A DNA stretch of 39,856 bases from Chloroflexales bacterium (GCA_022360155.1 JAKSDJ010000083.1:1-39856); one strand, 5' to 3'. Shown: positions 21,519 to 31,086, counted from the first letter of the stretch. Translations and numbers: made by a program. Notes: generated from the sequence alone by a model not told the origin.

Positions 21519-23414
21519 ATGGCCCCAGCAGATACGCAACAACGAATCGCTGAGCTCACAACACTCAACGAACTGGCCCTGACGCTAAACAAAGCGCTTG
21601 ATTTACGCGAAGCGCTAGACAGTGCATTAGCGCATATCGTTGAGTTGATGGGGCTGCATACTGGTTGGATTTTCCTTACCGATGAGAGTAAGGCGTTTAC
21701 ACTTGCAGCGCGTCACAATCTTCCGCCGGCAATCACCTATCCTGGCCCAGCGTGGAACGACGAGTGCGACTGCCAGGAATTATGTGTAGCGGGAAAACTC
21801 AATAAGGCAGTCAACATGGTACGCTGTAGCCGACTGCGTGGTGCAATTGGCGACAAGCGCGGCTTGGCGCAGCACGCCTCTGTACCGTTATGGAGCGGCG
21901 ACGAGATCCTGGGCATTCTAAACGTTGCGACGACGCAATGGGGCCGGATCCCGTCGCCCGAACTGCACTTGCTCTCGGCGGCAGGCTATCTATTGGGCAC
22001 CGCTATCGCTCGGGCCAGACTCTACGAACAAGTCAAGATCCGTCGAGTGCAAGAGCAGGGTGCGCTCCTCAAGCTGTCACAGGAACTGTTGGTTGCCGAC
22101 GACCTCGAGCCGGCATTGCATCGTCTGGTTCGGGTTAGTGCGCGCCTACTCGAAGCCGATGCCTGCGCCTTTATCGAGGCTGATGAACTGATGGGGCGGG
22201 CTATTCTACGCGCCGCCCACGGCTGGGTTCTGCCTGACGAATGCGCCTGGCCGTTGACGCTCGACCCAGATGTACCGCATCTCTGGTATCTTCCCGAAAC
22301 CACAACAGATCTTTCCGCCGATGCACTCACCGATTTACCGCCGCTGCTGGTCCAACAAAATTTCAAGGGTCACCTCGCTGTCGCGGTGACGCTGGGGGGT
22401 ATTCCAATTGGTACACTGATGGTCAATAGCCTGAGCTATCGCCAATTCCTGGACGATGAGAATCAGCTTCTTGGACTGTTGTCGAGTCAGTTGGTCCAAA
22501 CTCTTGAGCGTGATCGGCTCCATCAGGAAGCATTGGCACGTCAGCGCCTTGAGCAAGAACTCGAATTGGCCCGCGACATTCAGGCTAGTTTCTTGCCCGA
22601 TTGCTGCCCGGAGGCGCCGGGCTACGAAATTGCCGCTTACTATCGCGCAGCTCGTCAGGTCGGAGGCGACTTCTATGACTTCTTTGAACTTGCCGCTGAT
22701 CAATCACGGCTGCACGATCCGTATTGGCTAGCCGGCGCGCCTTCCAACCGGACAGAACGGCGTATGGACTCGCTGCAACATGGACAGACGCTCATATCTG
22801 GAACCGAACGCCACTCGGCGCAGGCTGCAAGTGCAAACCGGCTAGGCATCGTGATTGCCGACGTGACCGATAAGGGTGTTCCCGCAGCGCTCTTCATGGC
22901 CCTTTCACGCACACTGCTCCGCGCTACAGCCATCGATGGCCGCTCGCCCGCAACGGTGCTCGATCAGGCCAACCGGCTGATCCTGGCCGATGCGCGGGCT
23001 GGCCTCTTCGTGACATGCTTCTACGCGATACTTGACACGGGGACACACCAGTTAACCTATGCGAATGGCGGGCATAACTACCCACTACTCTATCGTAAAG
23101 CGACGGGGGAAATCGAGCAGCTACGCGCCCAGGGGATCGTGCTAGGGATTATTCCACAACCCCAGTTCGAAGAGCACGCCACGATACTCGAACCAGGCGA
23201 TATTTTGCTGTTCTATACCGATGGCGTTACCGAGGCAATGAATCCGCAACGCGAATTGTTCGGTGACGAACGCCTCATAGAGGTTATGCGCACACACCAT
23301 CGACACCGTCCGGAGGAGATCACCCACGCTGTACTGGAGGCGATTGGCGTTTTCGCCAACGGCCAAAGTCAGAGCGACGACATTACAATAGTTGTTTTGA
23401 AGCGTCAGGAGTAA
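21519..23414 (+). CDS. GAF-GAF-SpoIIE serine/threonine phosphatase (RsbU-like)
   Basis: A 631-residue cytoplasmic signalling protein from the ATG at 21519 (MAPADTQQRIAELTTLNELA). The frame is open further upstream, but that part overlaps a repeat tract. No clear ribosome-binding site is seen. Two GAF sensor domains (about 5-160 and 185-340) and a short coiled coil (RLEQELELARDIQASFLPD) precede a PP2C/SpoIIE domain. Its metal and catalytic motifs are present: VGGDFYDFF, ADVTDKGVPAALFMA, ANGGHNYP, LFYTDGVTEA and SDDITIVVL. A roughly 50-residue polar insertion (22693-22838) separates the first two motifs. Such phosphatases reactivate anti-anti-sigma proteins in partner-switching pathways. The distant RsbT-like gene is the only related component seen. 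Confidence 0.93.
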   Translation: MAPADTQQRIAELTTLNELALTLNKALDLREALDSALAHIVELMGLHTGWIFLTDESKAFTLAARHNLPPAITYPGPAWNDECDCQELCVAGKLNKAVNMVRCSRLRGAIGDKRGLAQHASVPLWSGDEILGILNVATTQWGRIPSPELHLLSAAGYLLGTAIARARLYEQVKIRRVQEQGALLKLSQELLVADDLEPALHRLVRVSARLLEADACAFIEADELMGRAILRAAHGWVLPDECAWPLTLDPDVPHLWYLPETTTDLSADALTDLPPLLVQQNFKGHLAVAVTLGGIPIGTLMVNSLSYRQFLDDENQLLGLLSSQLVQTLERDRLHQEALARQRLEQELELARDIQASFLPDCCPEAPGYEIAAYYRAARQVGGDFYDFFELAADQSRLHDPYWLAGAPSNRTERRMDSLQHGQTLISGTERHSAQAASANRLGIVIADVTDKGVPAALFMALSRTLLRATAIDGRSPATVLDQANRLILADARAGLFVTCFYAILDTGTHQLTYANGGHNYPLLYRKATGEIEQLRAQGIVLGIIPQPQFEEHATILEPGDILLFYTDGVTEAMNPQRELFGDERLIEVMRTHHRHRPEEITHAVLEAIGVFANGQSQSDDITIVVLKRQE

Positions 23415-23447
23415 CACGTACCATTGGTCGTGTTCTACCGTTCCGTA

Positions 23448-24869
23448 TCATGCAACAGGCAGTGTGAAATAAAACGTACTGCCGCGCCCTTCTTCGCTGT
23501 CGGCCCACAAGCGCCCCCCATGACCCTCAATAAGATGCTTGGCGATTGCTAGACCCAGTCCAGTACCGCCAGCATTGCGGTTGCGTGAGCGATCCACCTT
23601 ATAGAAACGCTCGAAAATGCGGGGGATTTCCTGACGCGGAATGCCAATCCCAGTATCCCATACGCTAACCATCATCCAGAGACCAGGTGAGTGCGGCGCT
23701 GGCAGAGTCATAACCGTTCGTTCAGCCACGTTCAGGGTTGCGAGCGGCGTATAATCCGCAACTGACTGATCCAGAGTTTGCCACTGTTCAGACTCGCTGC
23801 CTTCCAGCGTTGACTGTTCGATGGAGCCGAGCAAAGGATGAGCTTCATTCACAGCAATAACGCTGGTGCGTACTGTGATCAATCCATTGAAAGTCGTAAA
23901 TTTCACGGCGTTGTGCAGCAAGTTGAGCAATACCTGACCAATCCGGTCCTCATCTACCAATACCTGGGGCTGATTCGCAGGAATCTGTGCAGCGATGCGG
24001 AGCTGTTTGCGATCGGCCTGCGGTCGAATGCGCCTCAGCGCCCGTTCGACAACCGTGGTAATATCCGAGGGCGACAATTTCAGGGTGACCCGTCCCAATT
24101 CGATCTGCGACAACTCGTGCAACTCATCCACGAGTTGGGTCACCGCGTCGATCTCTTGGGACATCTGCCCCATCATCCGATGAGCGACAGCAATAGGCGG
24201 CTCAGATTGCAAGGTTTCGACCAACAGTTTGAGCGAGGCGAGCGGTGTACGTAACTCGTGCGAGACATTGGCTACTAGGTCGCGCCGCGAACGCTCAAGC
24301 ATGTTGATTTGGGTCATGTCGCGGATGACCAACAAGGCCCCGCACGGCATACTGTTCGGCAACAATGGTGTACAGCGTATGCGCAGGGTGCGCCCGCTTA
24401 GGATCGGCTGAATCGCCGTATCGCGGGTCTCGCCATCGGCAATGACTTTGCTCACTAACTCATCGGCATAATGATCACGAAGGAGAGTAATCAGACCTTG
24501 ATCGCTGGCTTCGTTGGCATGCAACCCCAACAATTCTTCGGCCTTGGCATTCATAAAGTAAATCTGGCGATCAGCATTGACAACCACCAATCCAACATCA
24601 AGGGCTGAAGCAGCAGCCTGGAATAATGGCGGATAGGTCGGAGGCAGCAGCGGATCAGGCGGATCAGGCGGCACTGCCTCGACTTGCGCTTTCTGCGCTT
24701 CTTGCTCAACGATATTGGAGTCAGCGGTTATGCTCTGATTGCCGATTAGCTCTTGATGCATAATTCGAGCACGGTTATCGCGGTTGCGATTCCGCATCCA
24801 GAGCCAAACATTCAGCCCCAGACTCCCTAGAAGCAATGTCCATATTGCTGTGTCAGACATATACGTCAT
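23448..24869 (-). CDS. Sensor histidine kinase with PAS domain (PhoR-like)
   Basis: A 473-residue kinase with one N-terminal membrane segment (about 7-25) and no large extracellular part. A charged and Pro-rich linker (to about 80) leads to a PAS domain (about 82-190: ALDVGLVVVNADRQIYFMNAKAEELLG). The HisKA dimerisation domain has phosphoacceptor His204 in ANVSHELRTPLASLK. The HATPase domain has the N-box LLHNAVKFT, then VWDTGIGIPRQEIPRIFERFYKVDRSR and NAGGTGLGLAIAKHLIEGHGG. The N-lid has an insertion of about 60 residues between TVRTSVIAVN and MVSVWDTG. It follows the response regulator by 28 bp. Layout and partner resemble the PhoR/PhoB pair; the signal is not known. Confidence 0.94.
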   Translation of the reverse strand: MTYMSDTAIWTLLLGSLGLNVWLWMRNRNRDNRARIMHQELIGNQSITADSNIVEQEAQKAQVEAVPPDPPDPLLPPTYPPLFQAAASALDVGLVVVNADRQIYFMNAKAEELLGLHANEASDQGLITLLRDHYADELVSKVIADGETRDTAIQPILSGRTLRIRCTPLLPNSMPCGALLVIRDMTQINMLERSRRDLVANVSHELRTPLASLKLLVETLQSEPPIAVAHRMMGQMSQEIDAVTQLVDELHELSQIELGRVTLKLSPSDITTVVERALRRIRPQADRKQLRIAAQIPANQPQVLVDEDRIGQVLLNLLHNAVKFTTFNGLITVRTSVIAVNEAHPLLGSIEQSTLEGSESEQWQTLDQSVADYTPLATLNVAERTVMTLPAPHSPGLWMMVSVWDTGIGIPRQEIPRIFERFYKVDRSRNRNAGGTGLGLAIAKHLIEGHGGRLWADSEEGRGSTFYFTLPVA

Positions 24870-24897
24870 GCCTGCAAGATCTGCACGCCTTGCGCAT

Positions 24898-25602
24898 TTA
24901 AGCTAGGCCCTCGTCAGACGGAACTTCGAAGCGATAACCAACCCCACGCACCGTCAGGATGTACCGCGGTCGAGCTGGATCTGGCTCGATCTTCTCGCGC
25001 AACCAGCGAATATGTACATCCACTGTGCGGCTATCACCCAGGAAATCAAGACCCCAGACTCGTTCGAGCAGCAGATCACGCGAGAGCGCAATACCCCGGT
25101 TACGGATCAGGCAGGTCAGCAGATCGAATTCTTTCTGGGGCAGGCTCAGTTCGGTGCTACTGCGCCAAGCCCGACGGCTGCTTGTGTCAACCCGTAGTGC
25201 GCCGGCTTCAAGCACCTCGCGGTTGACTCCACGGGGTTGCCGCTCAGCACGCCGCATGATTGCCCGAACCCGGGCCAAGAACTCGCCCAGGCTAAACGGT
25301 TTGCTGATATAATCGTCAGCCCCTAGCTCCAAGCCCGCAATGCGATCGACCTCGTCCTGGCGAGCAGTAAGCATAATGATGGGAACATCGCTCTCTTGCC
25401 GCAGAATCCGGCAGATCGAAAAACCGTCGAGTCGGGGCAACATAATATCCAGCACCAGGAGATCAGGGTTCTCGCGACGAGCTAATTCTAATCCCTGCAC
25501 ACCGTCGTTTGCCAACAGCACCATATAGCCCTCACGCTCAAGGTTGTAGCGCAAGGTTTCGGCCAAAGTCATCTCGTCTTCTACAAGCAATATTGTTGCC
25601 AT
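24898..25602 (-). CDS. OmpR/PhoB-family response regulator
   Basis: A 234-residue transcription factor. The receiver domain has Glu9-Asp10-type acidic residues, phosphoacceptor Asp52 ([13 protein letters not shown]), the LTAR threonine and [10 protein letters not shown] lysine. The C-terminal winged helix (about 130-228) reads [33 protein letters not shown], then [35 protein letters not shown]. It is the first gene of a two-gene operon with the kinase. A tandem 11-bp repeat lies about 130 bp upstream of the start and could be its own operator. Confidence 0.95.
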   Translation of the reverse strand: MATILLVEDEMTLAETLRYNLEREGYMVLLANDGVQGLELARRENPDLLVLDIMLPRLDGFSICRILRQESDVPIIMLTARQDEVDRIAGLELGADDYISKPFSLGEFLARVRAIMRRAERQPRGVNREVLEAGALRVDTSSRRAWRSSTELSLPQKEFDLLTCLIRNRGIALSRDLLLERVWGLDFLGDSRTVDVHIRWLREKIEPDPARPRYILTVRGVGYRFEVPSDEGLA

Positions 25603-25730
25603 ACCTACCGTGTTATTGTCGCACCACCATAGCTTGGTTCTGTTGCAGAGCCAGATAACGCAACGCTAAATACGCCAACTCCGGACAAGTACCGGTTGTT
25701 GGCGTGTTCAGGATTACCTGGGTCATCATC

Positions 25731-25752
25731 TTAATCGCATTTTAATCGCATT
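25731..25752. promoter_or_regulatory. Tandem 11-bp direct repeat, possible PhoB-type operator
   Basis: TTAATCGCATT is repeated twice with no gap, an 11-bp period matching one helical turn. OmpR/PhoB-family dimers bind tandem 11-bp repeats. It is between the response regulator gene and tRNA-Pro. Confidence 0.5.
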
Positions 25753-25785
25753 ATTCGGCAGAAATGAGGCTGGGGAAACATCATA

Positions 25786-25862
25786 TGGTCGGGGCGGAGG
25801 GATTTGAACCCCCGACCCCCGCGTCCCAAACGCGGTGCTCTACCAGACTGAGCCACGCCCCG
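25786..25862 (-). tRNA. tRNA-Pro (anticodon TGG)
   Basis: A 77-nt cloverleaf on the minus strand. Acceptor CGGGGCG pairs with CGCCCCG, the anticodon stem CCGCG/CGCGG holds loop TTTGGGA, and the T-loop is TTCAAAT. The CCA end is encoded. Confidence 0.96.
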
Positions 25863-25878
25863 ACAGCAACATGATATC

Positions 25879-25887
25879 ATTATACCA
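25879..25887 (-). promoter_or_regulatory. Extended -10 promoter of tRNA-Pro
   Basis: Minus-strand TGGTATAAT, a perfect -10 with the TGn extension, 17 bp before the tRNA. No good -35 is visible. Confidence 0.6.
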
Positions 25888-25981
25888 CGCGATGCCTCAG
25901 CAGGGTAGCAGTTTGTGTGTGGTTTGTCAAGCTTACCGCGCATGAATCTATTGGCGGTACGGCGCCGCCCCATAACTGCTG

Positions 25982-25990
25982 TGTTATAAT
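25982..25990 (+). promoter_or_regulatory. Extended -10 promoter of nrdR
   Basis: TGTTATAAT, a perfect -10 with the TGn extension, about 55 bp before the nrdR ATG. A small inverted repeat (ATAAC, 6 nt, GTTAT) overlaps it. Confidence 0.5.
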
Positions 25991-26045
25991 GCTACCAGTG
26001 AGTTGCCGATATTTTACTGTTCACAGATTTGGTTATTGCAGACGG

Positions 26046-26543
26046 ATGCGCTGTCCTTACTGCCAGAATCAAGATACCGACGTTCTCGACACGCGCAAGC
26101 TCAACGAAGGCGACACCATTCGCCGTCGCCGCAAGTGCCGGGTTTGCAGGCGGCGCTTTACGACCTATGAACGGGTCGAGTCGGTCAGCCTCACGGTGGT
26201 CAAAAAGAATGGCGAGCGCGAGCCGTATGATCGCGAGAAAATTATGCGCGGCATTCGTACCGCTTGCTATCGTCGCCCGGTGTCTGCCAAGAAGTTGGAA
26301 CAACTTGTTAACGATGTCGAGACCTTATTGATGGCGCAGGACGATCAAGAAGTAAGCTCATCCAACATTGGCGACCAGGTTATGCGTCTGCTGCGCAGCG
26401 TCGACGAGGTCGCTTATATTCGTTTTGCATCAGTGTATCGTTCTTTTGCCGATATTGGAATGTTGCGTGAAGCAGTCGAAGAGTTATTGGATCATGAACC
26501 GGTGGCAACCACAGAATCGGGAGCAAGAATGAATGAGTGTTGA
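26046..26543 (+). CDS. nrdR: Transcriptional repressor NrdR
   Basis: A 165-residue regulator of ribonucleotide reductase genes. The ATG at 26046 gives the family start [18 protein letters not shown]. The zinc ribbon has its four cysteines (CPYC and CRVC), followed by [19 protein letters not shown]. The ATP-cone domain reads [20 protein letters not shown], then [33 protein letters not shown] and [15 protein letters not shown]. All are typical. Its end overlaps the next gene by 11 bp. No ribonucleotide reductase gene is in the window. Confidence 0.97.
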   Translation: MRCPYCQNQDTDVLDTRKLNEGDTIRRRRKCRVCRRRFTTYERVESVSLTVVKKNGEREPYDREKIMRGIRTACYRRPVSAKKLEQLVNDVETLLMAQDDQEVSSSNIGDQVMRLLRSVDEVAYIRFASVYRSFADIGMLREAVEELLDHEPVATTESGARMNEC

Positions 26544-27471
26544 TATTCAGGAAGAGCAACAACATACCAGGGAGCAGGAGCGGACCAGCAATGCCAATCA
26601 GGAAGAGGCGCCGCGTCCCTCGCTGCTTCAACGTTTCAGCACAGCGCTTTCCCAAATTGAATGGCGCGTTACCTTGATAACTGCGTTTGTCATGTCGATT
26701 GGCTGGTGTATTCTCTTTCTTGCCAACAACCCAATTCTGCAACTCCTCGTTGGGGTCGTGCCGGTTCTGGGCGGTTTGTTTTTGGGGCGGCGCGTACAAC
26801 AGCAACTCTTGCTTCATGGTCTGATTTTAGGTATTAGCGGGTTTTTCATCGGGCTTGTTGTCGTGGCAGGTTATGCCTCGCTGGGGCAAGTCGGGGCTGT
26901 ACCGCCACCCCAAATGACGATAGAACAGGGCCAACCCCCGCAAACACTGTCGGTCGGGCAGGCCGTTTTTTTCTACCTCTCGTTCTCGCTCCTTGCCATG
27001 ATCCCTTTTCCCGCATTCGGTACGGTGATGGCCGGACGTAGCGAGCAGCGCCAACGTGAACTGCGCCGCCAGATCGAGGAGCGCGGCGGGCGGCTAGAAC
27101 GACCGGGCAGCGTTCGCACACTCGAGGATCTGCGCGGCCTATCTTTGCCCCAACTCGGCTCGTATATCATCAACCTGTTCAAGAAGAAGGGCTTCGAATT
27201 CAAAGACTATCGTTTTATTGACAAAGACAAGCATCTCGATGTCGAGCTTGTCTATCAGGAAGAGATCTACCTGATTCGCATGTCGGTAGCCGACAAGGTT
27301 CGCTCCGGCACGGTCGAAAGCCTGGTGCAGGACATGAAGCGACGCGATATTCACAAAGGACTCGTGATCACTTCCACTGAGTTCATGCCTGACGTTATGA
27401 AGGCAGCCAAAGGTCGACGCAACATCGTTGTTGTGGATGGACAGACCCTTTTTGATATGGCGGAGAATTAA
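26533..27471 (+). CDS. Membrane protein with C-terminal Mrr-like restriction-endonuclease-fold domain
   Basis: A 312-residue protein. A charged Gln/Glu-rich N-terminus (1-35) is followed by about four membrane segments ([73 protein letters not shown]) and a charged coil ([16 protein letters not shown]). The last 105 residues follow the Mrr_cat pattern: [35 protein letters not shown], a helix, then [17 protein letters not shown] and [11 protein letters not shown]. In active Mrr enzymes the second strand carries a QxK or ExK lysine; here it reads RMS. Nuclease activity is therefore doubtful. It overlaps nrdR and is 5 bp from fabG, so it is likely co-transcribed. Its role is unknown. Confidence 0.8.
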   Translation: MSVDIQEEQQHTREQERTSNANQEEAPRPSLLQRFSTALSQIEWRVTLITAFVMSIGWCILFLANNPILQLLVGVVPVLGGLFLGRRVQQQLLLHGLILGISGFFIGLVVVAGYASLGQVGAVPPPQMTIEQGQPPQTLSVGQAVFFYLSFSLLAMIPFPAFGTVMAGRSEQRQRELRRQIEERGGRLERPGSVRTLEDLRGLSLPQLGSYIINLFKKKGFEFKDYRFIDKDKHLDVELVYQEEIYLIRMSVADKVRSGTVESLVQDMKRRDIHKGLVITSTEFMPDVMKAAKGRRNIVVVDGQTLFDMAEN

Positions 27472-27476
27472 CAAGT

Positions 27477-28226
27477 ATGAGGCTCGATCTAACCGAGCGC
27501 GTGGCTCTGGTGACGGGTGCAGGACGAGGCATCGGGCGAGCGATTGCGTTAACCTTAGCTTCTGCTGGCGCAACCGTCATCGTTAACTATCACAAAAACA
27601 GCAGTACTGCCGAATCGACTGTCGCTGCTGTCGCGGCGAACGGCGCTACCGCCCAGGCAATACAAGCAGACGTCAGCTCAACTGAGGATGTTGAACGCAT
27701 GTTCAAGACTATTCTCAACAGCTATGGGCGTCTTGACATTCTGGTCAACAACGCGGGCATTACCCGCGATACATTGCTGTTGCGAATGAAAGAGGAAGAC
27801 TTCGACGCGGTTATTCAAACCAATCTACGCAGCGTCTATTTGTGCGCCAAGGCTGCGCTCCGCCCGATGACAAAGCAGCGCGCGGGCCGGATTATCAATA
27901 TCACCTCGGTTGTCGGCCTGACTGGCAATGCCGGTCAGGCGAATTATGCCGCAGCAAAAGCGGGCATTATTGGCTTTACAAAGTCTGCCGCCCGCGAGAT
28001 GGCCAGTCGAAACATCACAGTCAACGCCGTGGCGCCCGGTTTCATCGAGACCGAACTCACCGATGTCCTCAGAGACGAAACACGCGCTACCGTGCTCGAG
28101 TCCATACCGCTCGGTCGTCTTGGTCAACCACAAGACGTTGCGGGACTAGTTTGCTTCCTTGCTTCAGATGCCGCTGCCTACATCACTGGTCAGACCTTCA
28201 GCGTCGACGGTGGTATGGTTATGTAA
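27477..28226 (+). CDS. fabG: 3-oxoacyl-[ACP] reductase
   Basis: A 249-residue short-chain dehydrogenase reducing 3-oxoacyl-ACP with NADPH in fatty acid elongation. It shows VTGAGRGIGRAIALTLASAGATVIVNYH, LVNNAGITRDTLLLRMKEEDFD (typical of FabG rather than other SDRs), and the catalytic Ser, Tyr and Lys in NITSVVGLTGNAGQANYAAAKAG. The downstream part reads NITVNAVAPGFIETELTD and the C-terminus AYITGQTFSVDGGMVM. GGAGAA precedes the ATG. accC lies 180 bp downstream and acpP further on, which supports the fatty acid role. Confidence 0.95.
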   Translation: MRLDLTERVALVTGAGRGIGRAIALTLASAGATVIVNYHKNSSTAESTVAAVAANGATAQAIQADVSSTEDVERMFKTILNSYGRLDILVNNAGITRDTLLLRMKEEDFDAVIQTNLRSVYLCAKAALRPMTKQRAGRIINITSVVGLTGNAGQANYAAAKAGIIGFTKSAAREMASRNITVNAVAPGFIETELTDVLRDETRATVLESIPLGRLGQPQDVAGLVCFLASDAAAYITGQTFSVDGGMVM

Positions 28227-28406
28227 CGACAGGTGACGAACGAAACATAACGAACAGCGGTGTCCGTTAGGACAATGAACGCCGCACGAAGGAACGAGGG
28301 ACGATACAGGAGAGCATCGCAGCTCATATTGCCAGTTCCCATCCTCGAAAGCGTTTTTTGACAAGCCCGTTGTTTTTCGTCGCCAATTGGTCACTGGTCA
28401 AAACGA

Positions 28407-29774
28407 ATGCTAGAAAAAGTCCTGGTTGCTAACCGGGGTGAGATTGCGGTACGGATCATACGCGCTTGCCAAGAGTTAGGTATACGCACAGTAGCCGCAT
28501 ACAGCGAGGCTGATCGCGATTCCATGGCGGCGCGCTTGGCTGATGAAGCGGTCTGTATCGGTCCAGCAGCGCCATTGCGCTCATATCTCAACCCGCCCGC
28601 GTTGCTCAGTGCAGCACAAATTACCGGCTGTGACGCAGTTCATCCGGGGTATGGCTTTCTTTCCGAAAATGCCTACTTTGCCGAAATATGTACAGAATGT
28701 AAACTGAAATTTATTGGTCCTGACGCCGCAACGATCCGCCTGATGGGCGACAAAGCCGCTGGCCGCCGCACAATGCAGGCGGCCGGTTTGCCAATCATTC
28801 CCGGGTCCGAAAGCGAATTGAATAGCGTTGATGAAGCCATAGAGGTAGCGCGCCAAATCCGCTATCCAGTGCTGCTGAAACCGACTAACGGCGGCGGCGG
28901 ACGAGGCATGCGCATAGCCAACGACGAAAGCGAATTGATCAAGGCTTACCCAACGGCCCGCGCTGAGGCCGAAGCAGCGTTCGGCGATGGCAGCCTCCTC
29001 CTTGAAAAGTATCTCTCCCAAGTTCGTCACATCGAAATTCAGATCTTGGCTGACCAGTATGGCCACGCCATCCATCTCGGCGAGCGCGACTGCTCAGCGC
29101 AGCGTCGTCATCAGAAGATTGTGGAAGAGTCGCCATCACCAGTGGTCGACCCCCGCTTGCGAAAGCGGATGGGAGAGGCGGCCCTGTGTGGCGTTAGCGC
29201 TATCAACTATGCCAATGCAGGCACGCTCGAGTTTTTGCTCGATCCCGATGGAGCATTCTATTTTATCGAAATGAATACGCGCATCCAGGTCGAGCATGCA
29301 GTCACAGAGCAAGTCTGTGGCATCGACCTGGTCAAATGGCAGCTTCGAATTGCGTGCGGCGAACGCTTGACGATGGAACAGAATGACGTTAGAATACGCG
29401 GGCACGCAATTGAATGCCGTATCAATGCGGAAGATCCCAAACGGGACTTCCTGCCGGTTGCGGGAGAACTAGAGTTTTTTCTACCGCCAGGCGGCCCCGG
29501 AATTCGGATAGACTCGCATTTGTATGCTGGTTATACGCCGCCTGGCTCGTATGATTCATTGCTGGCAAAGATTATCACATGGGGTGCGGACCGGGACGAG
29601 GCTCTCGACCGGATGCGTCGTGCGCTCCGCGAATGTGTCATTACAGGTATAAAGACAACCATCCCGTTCCAACTGGCGCTGATCGATGACCCGGTATTTC
29701 GATCTGGCAATATCTCGACCGGATATGTCAAAGAGTTGCTGCAACGCTGGCGAGAGAGCGGTACAGCAATGTAG
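28407..29774 (+). CDS. accC: Biotin carboxylase subunit of acetyl-CoA carboxylase
   Basis: A 455-residue ATP-grasp enzyme that carboxylates biotin on the carrier protein. It begins LEKVLVANRGEIAVRIIRAC and contains HPGYGFLSENAYFAE, FIGPDAATIRLMGDKAAGRRTM, the glycine-rich GGGGRGM loop, LGERDCSAQRRHQKIVEESP, LEFLLDPDGAFYFIEMNTRIQVEHAVTE and RGHAIECRINAEDP. The usual VEHPVTE is VEHAVTE, a small change. No accB, accA or accD lies next to it. It could also serve another acyl-CoA carboxylase, but the neighbouring fabG and acpP favour fatty acid synthesis. Confidence 0.93.
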   Translation: MLEKVLVANRGEIAVRIIRACQELGIRTVAAYSEADRDSMAARLADEAVCIGPAAPLRSYLNPPALLSAAQITGCDAVHPGYGFLSENAYFAEICTECKLKFIGPDAATIRLMGDKAAGRRTMQAAGLPIIPGSESELNSVDEAIEVARQIRYPVLLKPTNGGGGRGMRIANDESELIKAYPTARAEAEAAFGDGSLLLEKYLSQVRHIEIQILADQYGHAIHLGERDCSAQRRHQKIVEESPSPVVDPRLRKRMGEAALCGVSAINYANAGTLEFLLDPDGAFYFIEMNTRIQVEHAVTEQVCGIDLVKWQLRIACGERLTMEQNDVRIRGHAIECRINAEDPKRDFLPVAGELEFFLPPGGPGIRIDSHLYAGYTPPGSYDSLLAKIITWGADRDEALDRMRRALRECVITGIKTTIPFQLALIDDPVFRSGNISTGYVKELLQRWRESGTAM

Positions 29775-29795
29775 TGACAGCGGCAGAGGACGACA

Positions 29796-30140
29796 GTGCA
29801 AGAGCCAAGCGGGCACGTAACCATTGCACCTCAGGTGCTTACAACCGTTATTAGCCAGACTGCACGTGCAGTCCCAGGCGTTGCACGGCTTGGAACCGTA
29901 CCCCGTCCGTACCTTGGCAATCGAATCGTTCCCAGCGGCGGGGAACACGGTGTGAGTGTACAGATTGTTGCGAATGCGGTACGTGTTCACTGCTATCTGG
30001 TAGCTACGCCCGATACCAATCTCCTCGAATTGGGCATGGCCGTTCAGGCGACTGTTGCCGCAGCTATTCGCGAACTCGTAGGCATGACGGTCGATGAAGT
30101 CAATGTCTACGTGCAAGACGTAGAGGTAGGTCGTGGCTAA
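29796..30140 (+). CDS. Asp23/Gls24-family protein
   Basis: A 114-residue protein with a GTG start and AGAGGA upstream. It has the short family pattern: [29 protein letters not shown], a variable middle, [58 protein letters not shown]. Asp23/Gls24 proteins are tied to envelope stress in firmicutes. In many genomes a copy sits, as here, just before nusB in an accC-asp23-nusB order. Its end overlaps nusB by 8 bp (GTGGCTAA), so the two are translationally coupled. Confidence 0.9.
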   Translation: MQEPSGHVTIAPQVLTTVISQTARAVPGVARLGTVPRPYLGNRIVPSGGEHGVSVQIVANAVRVHCYLVATPDTNLLELGMAVQATVAAAIRELVGMTVDEVNVYVQDVEVGRG

Positions 30141-30564
30141 TCTCCGGCATCGTGTACGTACTATTACTCTACAAATCCTTTTCGAGGTAGACGCGACCGA
30201 CCATCCATTGGATATTGTCCTGGAGCGTTGCCTCGATGAAGAAGAATTACCCTCTGATGGTAAACTCTTTCTGCGCCGTCTCGTGTTCGGCGTATGGGAG
30301 CATCGTTCCTATATTGACCGGATTATTGAAGAGTCTGCGCCAAACTGGCCGGTAACCCAAATGCCGGGTGTGGATAAAGCCATTCTGCGGATTGCGCTCT
30401 TTGAGTTGCTTCTTGATGATAATGAAAAAAAGCCGGTGAAGGCGATCATCAATGAGGCGGTAGAATTGGCGAAACACTTTGGCAGCGATAACTCCAGCCG
30501 TTTTGTTAATGGTGTGCTGGGGACAGTCGTCAATCGATACGCTTCTGAACAAGCAGAGGAATAA
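30133..30564 (+). CDS. nusB: Transcription antitermination factor NusB
   Basis: A 143-residue all-helical RNA-binding protein that acts with NusE on boxA in rRNA antitermination. It begins [23 protein letters not shown] and has [50 protein letters not shown]. The C-terminus reads [33 protein letters not shown]. All are typical of NusB. The start codon GTG overlaps the end of the Asp23-like gene. Confidence 0.96.
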   Translation: MANLRHRVRTITLQILFEVDATDHPLDIVLERCLDEEELPSDGKLFLRRLVFGVWEHRSYIDRIIEESAPNWPVTQMPGVDKAILRIALFELLLDDNEKKPVKAIINEAVELAKHFGSDNSSRFVNGVLGTVVNRYASEQAEE

Positions 30565-30604
30565 GTTCGACAGACAACACAAGGCGATTTCCTTCTTATT
30601 GTTG

Positions 30605-30632
30605 TTGTGTCTGATATTGTGTACGCTATACT
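30605..30632 (+). promoter_or_regulatory. Promoter of acpP
   Basis: TTGTGT, 16 nt, TATACT, 28 bp ahead of the acpP ATG. An imperfect inverted repeat (CAGACA ... TGTCTG) overlapping the -35 may be the nusB terminator. Confidence 0.5.
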
Positions 30633-30659
30633 GAAAAGTATACGAAAGGCAGGATTTGA

Positions 30660-30911
30660 ATGGCTTCACCCGAAATGGAAGAACGTCTCCGCAAAATTGT
30701 CGTCGAGCAACTCGGCGTCGAGGAGAGCAAAATTGTCTCGAGCGCTTCGTTTGCTGACGATCTCAATGCGGACTCGTTGGATCTCGTTGAGTTGATCATG
30801 TCTCTTGAAGAAGAGTTTGGCATCGAAATCTCTGACGAAGATGCGGAGAAAATTTTAACAGTCGGTGATGCATTGAATTACCTTGACGAACATCTTGAGG
30901 ACGGTGCGTAA
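30660..30911 (+). CDS. acpP: Acyl carrier protein
   Basis: An 83-residue acidic protein that carries growing fatty acids on a phosphopantetheine arm. The attachment serine is in the [25 protein letters not shown] motif. The family ending [21 protein letters not shown] is intact. The ATG follows a weak purine-rich site. Together with fabG and accC it points to a fatty acid gene group. Confidence 0.97.
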   Translation: MASPEMEERLRKIVVEQLGVEESKIVSSASFADDLNADSLDLVELIMSLEEEFGIEISDEDAEKILTVGDALNYLDEHLEDGA

Positions 30912-31086
30912 TCGCAAGGTAGATTCACGACACTGTCCATGGTATCATAATTTATAAGAGGAACCATTGGGTTAGCATAGACGAGCATCTCCTTGAAAAG
31001 CAGCGCAGGCGCCAATGGGCTTGTCCCTAGAACGTCCGTTACATCCGCAAGGGGCCAGCATATCGTCACCTGCTACTCGCGAGGCG

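Noticed and set aside
25731-25973. 80-codon minus-strand frame across tRNA-Pro
   Set aside because: It reads through a tRNA gene and carries the kind of sequence produced when tRNA genes are translated by mistake.
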